DNA of 11,593 nucleotides, taken from positions 1 to 11,593 of the forward strand of contig CAKUKL010000027.1 of the NCBI GenBank assembly GCA_934662925.1, in the 5' to 3' direction. Origin of the DNA: an uncultured Oscillospiraceae bacterium. GTDB lineage: Bacteria; Bacillota; Clostridia; Oscillospirales; Oscillospiraceae. Of this stretch, positions 1 through 6,883 are shown in pieces; position 1 is the first letter of the stretch; each line of letters opens with the position of its first letter. A program made the translations under genes and the position numbers. Below the pieces are notes generated by a model that saw only the letters and a list, made by a program, of their open reading frames with translations, searched no databases and was not told the DNA's origin.

Positions 1-13
1 GTAACAATGTCTG

Positions 14-88
14 AATTCCATAAAAACGCCGTTTTTATGGAATTACACGGCATACGCCGTGTGAATAAACCGCAAAGCAGTTTATTCA
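14..88. repeat. Array of three back-to-back perfect hairpins
   Basis: Three inverted repeats follow one another with no gap or a one-base overlap. The first has 14-bp perfect arms (14-27 and 31-44) around GCC. The second has 7-bp arms (45-51 and 56-62) around ATAC. The third has 9-bp arms (62-70 and 80-88) around a 9-base loop. None is followed by a clean T-tract, so they are not typical intrinsic terminators. They may be the 3' end of a structured RNA, the end of an element that continues left of the window, or a tail of an upstream transcript. The symmetry is seen directly; the function is unknown. Confidence 0.6.
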
Positions 89-264
89 ACAGACATTATT
101 ATAACACGGCCGGGCGGAAAATGCTATGGGGTAGGAGTACTTTTATGCGATGGTTCAATAAAGAATCGACGGCTGTGGGATGGCTGGTAGGACGCTGCCG
201 TCATACTGCCGAAAATGAGGTACAAAAAATCTGAAAAAATCCTTTAAATTATTAAAACGGGAAA
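89..264. other. A+T-rich intergenic stretch with no recognised gene
   Basis: No recognisable coding gene or known RNA family is seen here. A 29-codon reading frame from ATG at 145 to the stop at 232-234 has an AGGAG seven bases upstream (133-137), but its product has no recognisable features. A weak stem, GACGGC (168-173) with GCCGTC (197-202), could fold. Base composition drops toward A+T in the last 60 bases, as is usual upstream of a strong promoter. Confidence 0.4.
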
Positions 265-293
265 TTGACAAGTGGAATGGTAGGTTTTATAAT
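265..293 (+). promoter_or_regulatory. Perfect consensus sigma-A promoter for the subtilase gene
   Basis: TTGACA at 265-270 and TATAAT at 288-293 are separated by exactly 17 bases. Both hexamers match the housekeeping sigma-A/sigma-70 consensus at every position. Transcription should begin near base 300, giving an approximately 140-base leader before the protease start codon at 440. A promoter this close to consensus predicts strong constitutive initiation, so any control would probably act later, in the structured leader. Confidence 0.85.
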
Positions 294-301
294 AATACAA
301 A

Positions 302-411
302 TGACGCTTTAGCACGTCAGAGCGTCAGGAGGGCACAAAACAGTGCACTGTTTTTCGTATTCACCCTGTGAATACGAAAACCCCTGACCACGGCTCTGCC
401 GGAGGCAGGGG
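302..411 (+). promoter_or_regulatory. Hairpin-rich 5' leader of the subtilase mRNA
   Basis: Four symmetric elements almost fill the transcribed leader. TGACGCT (302-308) pairs with AGCGTCA (321-327). An 18-bp perfect palindrome centred on CAGTGCACTG spans 337-354 and runs into five T residues (351-355). Arms of 13 bp (352-364 and 368-380) flank CCT. CCCCTG (381-386) pairs with CAGGGG (406-411). The second and third overlap at 352-354, so they cannot both form fully; the T-run that would serve a weak terminator lies in the 5' arm of the third hairpin. This resembles an attenuation or mRNA-stability leader. No known riboswitch class was recognised. The pairings are seen; the regulatory role is inferred. 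Confidence 0.5.
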
Positions 412-424
412 AGAATTTGAGCAA

Positions 425-431
425 GAGGAGG
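425..431 (+). promoter_or_regulatory. Ribosome binding site fixing the subtilase start
   Basis: GAGGAGG lies eight bases before ATG at 440. The frame is open further upstream to a GTG at 368, but that codon has no ribosome binding site and sits inside a hairpin. Starting at 440 also places a classic signal peptide at the N terminus. Confidence 0.9.
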
Positions 432-439
432 AGCACCGT

Positions 440-3400
440 ATGAACAAAAAGGGAGCAAGACGCCTGCTGGCCGTTCTGCTGAGCCTGGTCATGCTGGTTG
501 GCGCCGTCCCCGTCGCATTCGCGGCGGAGCCGGAGTCCGGCGGCGTGACTTGGGAGCAGGCGGACAACAGCGCCGTCACGGCCCGGCCCCGTCAGACGGC
601 CGTGACCGAGGAACCCGAAACGCCGCTGTACGCGGACGACGAGAGCGTCCGTGTCTCCATTGTGCTGGAGGCGGCGCCGACCATCGCAGTGTATTCCGCT
701 GAGAACGACATCAGCGAAAACACCGCCGCCATGAGCTACCGCCAGCAGCTTCTGACGACTCAGGAGTATGTGGCGGAGGCCATCGCCGAGGAGGCACTGG
801 ATCCCGGCGAAAAGCTGGACGTGGTGTACAACCTGACACTGGTCGCCAACGTCATTTCCGCCAACGTGGCCTACGGCAGCATCGAGAAGATCAAGGCCGT
901 GGAGGGCGTTGAGGACGTGGTGGTGGCCACCCGTTACAGCCCCGACGTGGTGAGCATCGGCGGAGACAATCCCCAGATGGAGGTCTCTTCCGGCATGACC
1001 GGCGCCAGCATCGCGTGGAGCAACGGCTACACCGGCGCGGGCATGCGCATCGCCATCATCGACACCGGCCTTGACATCAAGCATCAGTCCTTCGACAGCG
1101 CGGCGTTTGACTACGCCATCGCCGAGGACGCGGAGAACGACGACGTCACCGTCGCCAGCTACGATCTGCTGGACAAGGCGGAGATCGCCGAGAAGCTGGA
1201 GCAGCTCAACGCGTATGAAATGCTCAAGGGGCAGTTGACTGCCGACGATCTGTACATCAGCTCCAAGATCCCCTTCGGCTTCAACTATGTGGACCGGAAT
1301 CTGAACGTGGAGCACCTCAAGGACCTTCAGGGCGAGCACGGCTCCCACGTGGCGGGCATCGCCGCAGCCAACCGCTACCTCAAGCAGGGCAAGGACTTTG
1401 TCTCCGCGCTGGACACCATTCACATGGTGGGCAACGCCCCCGACGCCCAGGTGCTGGTCATGAAGGTGTTCGGTCAGGGCGGCGGCGCGTATCCTGCGGA
1501 CTATGTGGCCGCCATTGAGGACGCCATCATCCTCGGTTGTGACACCGTGAACCTGTCTCTGGGCAGCAACGCGGCGGGTATGGCCTATGACGAGGACTTC
1601 TCCGGCATGCTGGAGAGCCTGAGCAGCAGCGGCACCGTAGTCACCATCTCCGCCGGCAACAACGGAGCCTGGGCGGACGAGACCGTCGCCGGGAATATGT
1701 ACGCCGACGACGTGAGCTACCAGACCGGCGGTTCTCCCGGATCCTACACCAACTCCCTCGGCGTGGCCTCCGTGGACAACGACGGTATTGTCAGCCCCTA
1801 TTTCACCGTGGCTGACGAGCTCTATGCCTATACCGAGGGCAGCAACGCCTCCAACAAACCCTTTGTTACGCTGGACACCACCGGCGGCGAAGGCACGGGA
1901 TATGAGTACATCTTCATCGACGGCATGGGCGATGCGGACGACTACACGGCGCTGGGCGATCTGGTGAAGGGCAAGATCGTGTTCTGCAGCCGCGGTTCCA
2001 TCAACTTCAGCGCGAAGGCCCAGAACGCCTATGACGCCGGGGCCGCCGCCTGCGTGGTGTACAACAACGCCGCGGGCACCCTCAGCATGACCCTGTCCGG
2101 CTATACCGGCACCGCTCCCTGCGTGTCCATCTCTCAGACGGCGGGCAGGACCATCAAGGCGGCCTCCACTGAGGCTTCCACCGAGGGCGGCTACACCTAC
2201 TACACCGGCAAGCTGACCGTCTTCAACAAGGTCGGCGTGGCCAATTATAATTCCGACTATCAGACCATGAGCTCCTTCAGCTCCTGGGGCGTGCCCGGCG
2301 ACCTGAGCATCAAGCCGGAGATCACCGCCCCCGGCGGCAACATTTACTCTCTGTTCGGAGCGAATCAGGTCGAAGGCGGCAGTATCGCCGGCGGCCACGA
2401 TCAGTACGAGCTGATGAGCGGCACCTCCATGGCCGCCCCGCAGATGGCGGGTATCGGCGCACTGGTGAAGCAGGCCATCGAGCAGCGCGGCATTTCCCAG
2501 AAGGGCCTGAGCGACCGCGCGCTGGCCCAGTCCCTGATGATGTCCACCGCCACCCCGCTGACGGACGCTGAAGGCAACTACTATTCCGTGCTCAAGCAGG
2601 GCGCGGGCCTTGTGAACGCCGACGCGGCCACCGCCGCCGACTCCTATGTGTTGGTCAAGGGTCAGGACGACGGCAAGGTCAAGGTGGAGCTGGGCGACGA
2701 CCCCGCCAAGACCGGCACCTACAGCTTTACCTTTACCATCAACAATCTGGACGGCAAGTCCCGGGAGTACAACCTGAGCGCCGACGTGTTCACCCAGGCG
2801 CCTGGTGCCGACGAATACAACACTTACTATATGCTGGGCGATACCGTCGGCCTTGACGATACCGTCGTTTCGTGGACTGTTGACGGTAAGCCCGCCGATC
2901 CCGCCGTGGACCTCTCCGGCTACGACTTTGACGGCGACGGCGATGTGGATCTGGCCGACGCGCAGGCGCTGCTGGACTATGTCGTCGGCAACCGTGCCGA
3001 TATCAACGACGAGGAGAACGCCGACTTTGACGCTGACGGCGACATTGACACCTATGATGTCCACCTGTTCCTTGTCAACTTCACCACCGGTCAGGTGATC
3101 GTGCCTGCTAATGGCAGCACGACCGTCACCTGCACCATCGCGCTGGATGAGGGCGACGTGGCGGAGCTGAAGGGCTATTATCCCAACGGTTTCTACGTGG
3201 AAGCCTACGCCAAAATTGACGCCGTGCCCGACGGCGAGGGTGCTGTCGGCACCAGCCACTCCATCCCCGTGCTGGGCTTCTACGGCAACTGGTCCGACGC
3301 CTCCATGTTCGACAAGGGCGGCTACGTGGAGTACGGGTACGGCCTTGAGGATCGCCTTCCCTACCTGTACAACGGCCAGACGATCACCAAGGACAGCCTC

Positions 3401-6295
3401 AATCTGAACAGCAACGTGCTGCTGGTCCGCTATGCCGGAGATTCGGGCTCGTACTACTTCGGCGTGAACCCCTATGTGACCGACGAGACCTATATGCCCG
3501 AGCGGGCGGCGCTGAACAACCAGCGGGGCGATATGCTGGCCTCATGGAAGTACTCCGCCATCCGCACTCCCGCCGCCAGCCGCGTCACCGCCACCAACGT
3601 GAAGACCGGCAAGGTGGTTCTGGACACCGGCGACATGGGCAGCAGCTACGCGGCTTATTGGTACGCCACCAACAACGCGTGGCAGAATGTCACCTCTAAC
3701 GTCCGGCTGAACTGGAACGGCGCGGGCGTCCTCAATGAGGGCGACACCGTGGAGCTGAAGCTGACGCTGGCTCCTGAGCTGTATGTGGACAACGCCACTG
3801 GCGATGTGGATTGGGACGCGCTGGGCAAGGGCGCGAGCCGCTCTGTTCAGGTGACCATCGACAACACCGCCCCCGCCATCAAAGATGTGAAGTATGATGC
3901 GGAGGCCGGTACCCTTACCGTCACCGCCAGCGACAATCAGTATGTGGCCGCCGCTTTCCTGATCAATCAGGCTGGCGACACCATTGTGAGCCGCACCGGC
4001 TCCATCGCGGACATCAAGGCCGGAGCCGAGGGCGCCTATACCCTGACCCTGCCCGAAGGGAACACGGAGACCGACCTTCTGCTTCAGGTGTATGACTACG
4101 CCGACAACGCCAGCACCTGGAAGCTGACGCTGGGCGAGGACCGTACTGCCGCTACGGCCATCGAGATCGTTCCCGCGGCGACGTCTGTCTTTGTGGGCAG
4201 CACCACCGCTCTGGAGGTCTCGACCACCCCGTGGAACGCTTACGACACCTTTGTCTGGAGCTCCAATGACGAAACCGTCGCCACCGTTGACGCCGACGGC
4301 GTGGTCACCGGCGTGTCCGTCGGCAGCTGCACCATCACGGCGAAGTCCACTGTGACGGAATCTGTGACCGCTCAGTGCGCCGTCACCGTCAAGACCGTTG
4401 TTGCCGACCTGAACGGCATCGTCTGGGGAACGGACAGCAAGCCCGACTGGTCCACCTTCAGTACCAATGCACTGGCCGACTACACGGCGGTGAAGGAGTG
4501 CGGCTATGAGTTCTCGGCTGCCACCCAGACTGTGGACGGCAAGATCTATGCTGCGGCCCTGAGCGATGACGCTTCTGACGCTGATATTTACCTTGTGGAT
4601 GACGAGCTGAACGCGACGCGGCTCGGCAATGTGAACGCCGGGATCGGCGTGGTCGATCTGGAAGATTCGCCCAGCTTAGGTTATCTCGTAGGTGTGTATG
4701 GAAGGTATATCCTTTTCTTGGATAAGGAAACCGGCGAAATGGTCGATTATGCTGTGTGGGGCGATGGCTCCAGCAGTCTGGTCGGCATCGCCTATGCTGG
4801 GTCGGTCATGAATACGTATTACAACAAGATGATCGATATGTATTATCTTGTGGACAGCAGCGGTATGGTTTATTTTGATGCGGTAATTGAACTGGAGGGA
4901 GTCTGCCATGACTTCTATCCGCAATCCACCGGCAAGGGATTTGTTGCCAGCACCGGCTACACTGCGGGTGATTTCTATTCGTCCCTGCTCTACGCCGAAG
5001 ACAACAGCGGCATCCCCTACCTGTTCTGGAGCCGTTACAACGGCAGCGAAGTTCAGGATCTGATCGCCATTGATGTTGACAGTAAGGAGATCGGAGTCGT
5101 CCATCTGGGTGAGTTTGCCGATAAGGTCTGGCCCGTGGTCGGCCTGATGAGCGACCTGCCCGCGCAGTCTTCCGGCGAGACGACCACCGCACTGGTTTCT
5201 GCTGTGGCCAACACCAATGTGGAGAAGACCGGGATCGAGCCTGCCAGTGAGACTCTGACCTACCGCGGCCCCGCGGGCGGGCTCAACAGCATCGAGGTGG
5301 GCGGCACCTCCGGCAGCGCCTACGAGGTGAAGGTCGATTCCGCCAACCACACCGTCACCGTGCCCGTCGTTGCCGGTGACAGCACCAACGGCCTGTTTAC
5401 CGTGAACTATGACGCCGCCGAGCTGACCCTGCTGACCGTGAATTACGGCAATGTGCTCCACAGCGCCGTCATCGACTCCGCCAAGGGTCAGGTGAAGGTG
5501 GGCTACGCCGACGCGGAAGCTTACAGCGGTCTGGTGGCCAGCCTTGTGTTCACCTACATGCCCACCAGCTACCAGAGGACCACGGATGTGGCCCTCACCG
5601 TGAGTGAGGACGGCGCTTCCGGCACGGCAAAGACCGACCGGACCACGCTGATCCTGCCCGGCGAGTTCACGCCCGGACCCAGCCAGCCCACTCAGCCCAC
5701 CAACCCCGATAAGCCCACCGACCCGAAGAAGGGCTTCGACGACGTGAAGCCGGGCGATTGGTTCTACGACGAGGTTACGGATCTGGCGGACAAGGGCTAC
5801 ATCAACGGCGTGTCCGACAATCTGTTTGCCCCGAACCAGAACCTGTCCCGGGGTATGCTGGTGACCATCCTGTACCGGATGGACGGCGAGAAGGCCGTGA
5901 CTAACACCAGCGCATTCAGCGACGTGGTGAAGGACAGCTGGTATGAGAAGGCGGTCAACTGGGCCGCCGCCAACGGCATTGTGTACGGCTACGACAACGG
6001 CTGCTTCGGCCCCAACGACATGGTGACCCGTCAGCAGATGGCCGCCATCCTGTGGCGCTATGCTCAGTACAAGGGCCTTGACGTTGCCGCCAACGGCACC
6101 GTGCTGCCTGACTTCCCGGACCGTAACGAGATCGCTGTCTGGGCCGGTGAGGCCGTGTCTTGGGCGTACAGCCGCGGCGTCATGACCGGCAAGACCGGCG
6201 GTAAGCTCGATCCCAACGGCAACGCCTCCCGTGCGGAAGCCGCTGTGATGCTCTACCGGTTCCTGAAGCTGTCTCCCAAGGGCGACAAGCAGTAA
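440..6295 (+). CDS. Secreted S8 subtilase with dockerin-like, Big_2, cohesin-like and SLH domains
   Basis: This is a 1951-residue cell-surface serine endopeptidase of the lactocepin/C5a-peptidase type. Residues 1-28 form a signal peptide (basic NKKGARR, hydrophobic core, cleavage near AFA-A). An I9-like propeptide spans about 72-169. The S8 catalytic residues are Asp208 (IIDTG), His300 (HGSHVAG), oxyanion Asn407 (SAGNN) and Ser663 (GTSMAAP), with a PA domain at about 484-575 between Asn and Ser. An Fn3_5-type domain (about 750-923) is interrupted by a dockerin-like pair of calcium loops (829-840 and 862-873). Then come Big_2 (about 1239-1319), an unrecognised possibly beta-propeller region (about 1322-1590), a cohesin-like beta domain (about 1600-1735), a Pro/Thr linker and three SLH repeats (about 1766-1818, 1826-1880, 1889-1945), which should bind secondary cell-wall polymer. 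All catalytic residues are intact, so the enzyme is predicted active. It appears monocistronic, ending at a strong terminator. Domains after the Fn3 are fold-level calls from pattern. Confidence 0.95.
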   Translation: MNKKGARRLLAVLLSLVMLVGAVPVAFAAEPESGGVTWEQADNSAVTARPRQTAVTEEPETPLYADDESVRVSIVLEAAPTIAVYSAENDISENTAAMSYRQQLLTTQEYVAEAIAEEALDPGEKLDVVYNLTLVANVISANVAYGSIEKIKAVEGVEDVVVATRYSPDVVSIGGDNPQMEVSSGMTGASIAWSNGYTGAGMRIAIIDTGLDIKHQSFDSAAFDYAIAEDAENDDVTVASYDLLDKAEIAEKLEQLNAYEMLKGQLTADDLYISSKIPFGFNYVDRNLNVEHLKDLQGEHGSHVAGIAAANRYLKQGKDFVSALDTIHMVGNAPDAQVLVMKVFGQGGGAYPADYVAAIEDAIILGCDTVNLSLGSNAAGMAYDEDFSGMLESLSSSGTVVTISAGNNGAWADETVAGNMYADDVSYQTGGSPGSYTNSLGVASVDNDGIVSPYFTVADELYAYTEGSNASNKPFVTLDTTGGEGTGYEYIFIDGMGDADDYTALGDLVKGKIVFCSRGSINFSAKAQNAYDAGAAACVVYNNAAGTLSMTLSGYTGTAPCVSISQTAGRTIKAASTEASTEGGYTYYTGKLTVFNKVGVANYNSDYQTMSSFSSWGVPGDLSIKPEITAPGGNIYSLFGANQVEGGSIAGGHDQYELMSGTSMAAPQMAGIGALVKQAIEQRGISQKGLSDRALAQSLMMSTATPLTDAEGNYYSVLKQGAGLVNADAATAADSYVLVKGQDDGKVKVELGDDPAKTGTYSFTFTINNLDGKSREYNLSADVFTQAPGADEYNTYYMLGDTVGLDDTVVSWTVDGKPADPAVDLSGYDFDGDGDVDLADAQALLDYVVGNRADINDEENADFDADGDIDTYDVHLFLVNFTTGQVIVPANGSTTVTCTIALDEGDVAELKGYYPNGFYVEAYAKIDAVPDGEGAVGTSHSIPVLGFYGNWSDASMFDKGGYVEYGYGLEDRLPYLYNGQTITKDSLNLNSNVLLVRYAGDSGSYYFGVNPYVTDETYMPERAALNNQRGDMLASWKYSAIRTPAASRVTATNVKTGKVVLDTGDMGSSYAAYWYATNNAWQNVTSNVRLNWNGAGVLNEGDTVELKLTLAPELYVDNATGDVDWDALGKGASRSVQVTIDNTAPAIKDVKYDAEAGTLTVTASDNQYVAAAFLINQAGDTIVSRTGSIADIKAGAEGAYTLTLPEGNTETDLLLQVYDYADNASTWKLTLGEDRTAATAIEIVPAATSVFVGSTTALEVSTTPWNAYDTFVWSSNDETVATVDADGVVTGVSVGSCTITAKSTVTESVTAQCAVTVKTVVADLNGIVWGTDSKPDWSTFSTNALADYTAVKECGYEFSAATQTVDGKIYAAALSDDASDADIYLVDDELNATRLGNVNAGIGVVDLEDSPSLGYLVGVYGRYILFLDKETGEMVDYAVWGDGSSSLVGIAYAGSVMNTYYNKMIDMYYLVDSSGMVYFDAVIELEGVCHDFYPQSTGKGFVASTGYTAGDFYSSLLYAEDNSGIPYLFWSRYNGSEVQDLIAIDVDSKEIGVVHLGEFADKVWPVVGLMSDLPAQSSGETTTALVSAVANTNVEKTGIEPASETLTYRGPAGGLNSIEVGGTSGSAYEVKVDSANHTVTVPVVAGDSTNGLFTVNYDAAELTLLTVNYGNVLHSAVIDSAKGQVKVGYADAEAYSGLVASLVFTYMPTSYQRTTDVALTVSEDGASGTAKTDRTTLILPGEFTPGPSQPTQPTNPDKPTDPKKGFDDVKPGDWFYDEVTDLADKGYINGVSDNLFAPNQNLSRGMLVTILYRMDGEKAVTNTSAFSDVVKDSWYEKAVNWAAANGIVYGYDNGCFGPNDMVTRQQMAAILWRYAQYKGLDVAANGTVLPDFPDRNEIAVWAGEAVSWAYSRGVMTGKTGGKLDPNGNASRAEAAVMLYRFLKLSPKGDKQ

Positions 6296-6322
6296 TGCGC
6301 TCCGCCTGAACGGCACAAACTA

Positions 6323-6366
6323 AAACCCCCGGCGCTCACACTGTGAGCGCCGGGGGTTTCTTTTTG
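6323..6366. terminator. Intrinsic terminator after the subtilase, probably bidirectional
   Basis: Perfect 17-bp arms (6323-6339 and 6343-6359), including CCCCCGGCGCTCAC, flank the loop ACT and are followed on the plus strand by CTTTTTG. On the minus strand the stem is followed by TTTTAGTTT, so it could also end the convergent small gene. It lies 28 bases after the subtilase stop codon and 16 bases beyond the small gene's stop. Confidence 0.93.
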
Positions 6367-6381
6367 TTTGGGCCTGCTTGT

Positions 6382-6729
6382 TCAATCCTGTTCGCCGGGC
6401 TCCAGCCGCACCTGAAGCTTTTTGTAGCCGTCGAAGTCGGTGATGATGGTGTACCGGACGTCCTCCGTCCCGGCGGGGACGGCGCAGGTGTCCATGACGA
6501 GGTTCCGGCCGTCCAGACAGGCCACGGCGAAAAATTCAAAGGGTTCCTCGCCGATCTCCATGGCGGCGGTCTCCCCGCTGCGCAGGGGCACGCCGTGCTC
6601 CCGGCACAGGGCGGGGACGTCGGCGGTCTCCGCGCCGTCGATGAGGGGCCGGATGTGGACGGGCAGGCAGTAGTAGGTCATGGCGAAGCAGGCCAGCGCC
6701 CGCTGGCGGTGTACGATGAGTCGTCTCAT
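6382..6729 (-). CDS. Small uncharacterised protein (115 residues)
   Basis: I do not recognise this family. The start ATG (complement of 6727-6729) is chosen because GGAGG lies five bases upstream; longer in-frame extensions reach into the promoter and the start of the neighbouring gene and lack such a site. The product begins MRRLIVHRQRALACFAM, which is too basic and interrupted to be a confident signal peptide. It then alternates short hydrophobic stretches with turns (for example EPFEFFAVACLDG, VRYTIITDF, YKKLQVRLEP), suggesting a mainly beta protein of about one domain. There are four Cys residues (14, 21, 42 and 71), plus Cys82, without a clear metal-binding spacing. It is convergent to the subtilase and divergent from the deacetylase gene, so it is probably monocistronic with its own promoter. 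Coding status is supported by the ribosome site, promoter and terminator; the function is unknown. Confidence 0.7.
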   Translation of the reverse strand: MRRLIVHRQRALACFAMTYYCLPVHIRPLIDGAETADVPALCREHGVPLRSGETAAMEIGEEPFEFFAVACLDGRNLVMDTCAVPAGTEDVRYTIITDFDGYKKLQVRLEPGEQD

Positions 6730-6734
6730 AAGAT

Positions 6735-6739
6735 CCTCC
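6735..6739 (-). promoter_or_regulatory. Ribosome binding site of the small unknown gene
   Basis: The plus-strand CCTCC reads GGAGG on the coding strand, five bases before the ATG at 6729. It decides between this start and longer upstream extensions of the same frame. Confidence 0.75.
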
Positions 6740-6781
6740 GTCTGCCGGGACAGGCCCGGCGGTTTTGCGTTTATCAACTGC

Positions 6782-6810
6782 ATTATAACATGATGCGCGG
6801 AAAGGCGCAA
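6782..6810 (-). promoter_or_regulatory. Sigma-A-like promoter for the small unknown gene
   Basis: On the minus strand TATAAT (6787 down to 6782, preceded by TGT) lies 17 bases after TTGCGC (6810 down to 6805). The -10 is a perfect match and the -35 shares TTG with the consensus. The predicted transcript starts near 6775, giving a leader of about 45 bases that can form a GCCGGG/CCCGGC hairpin (6744-6760). Confidence 0.6.
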
Positions 6811-6846
6811 ATCCATTCGGCGGGCGCATGGCCGTCCCCGCCGCCG

Positions 6847-6855
6847 CATACAGTA
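6847..6855 (+). promoter_or_regulatory. Possible sporulation sigma -10 element for pdaB
   Basis: GCATACAGTATA at 6846-6857 contains CATACAGT, which fits the sigma-E -10 pattern CATACAnT, and CATACAGTA, which fits the sigma-K pattern CATAnnnTA. It lies 17 bases ahead of the GGAGGG ribosome site, at a sensible distance for a promoter. No good matching -35 element is visible, so this is suggestive only. Confidence 0.35.
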
Positions 6856-6883
6856 TAGCAAACTGTCAGACGGAGGGAGCTTC

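Noticed and set aside
7..234. 75-codon open frame (and an internal 29-codon version from 145) at the left edge
   Set aside because: Most of it is made of the three hairpins and it has no recognisable features. The shorter form has an AGGAG site but nothing else to support a gene.
89..264. Possible riboswitch between the hairpin array and the promoter
   Set aside because: I compared it by eye with the conserved cores of c-di-GMP, TPP, SAM and similar classes and found no match. It also lies upstream of the promoter at 265-293, so it would not be in the subtilase leader.
368..439. Upstream GTG start for the subtilase, adding 24 residues
   Set aside because: It lies inside a 13-bp hairpin, has no ribosome site, and would bury the signal peptide behind an acidic extension.
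317..3259. 980-codon open frame on the minus strand, antisense to the subtilase
   Set aside because: It is a by-product of G/C-biased third codon positions in the real gene. The translation is low-complexity (rich in G, H, V, A) with no domain, ribosome site or promoter.
4676..6316. 546-codon open frame on the minus strand, antisense to the subtilase C-terminal half
   Set aside because: Same shadow effect. It covers the SLH and cohesin-like coding region, has no recognisable domain, and its proposed start lies at the subtilase 3' end.
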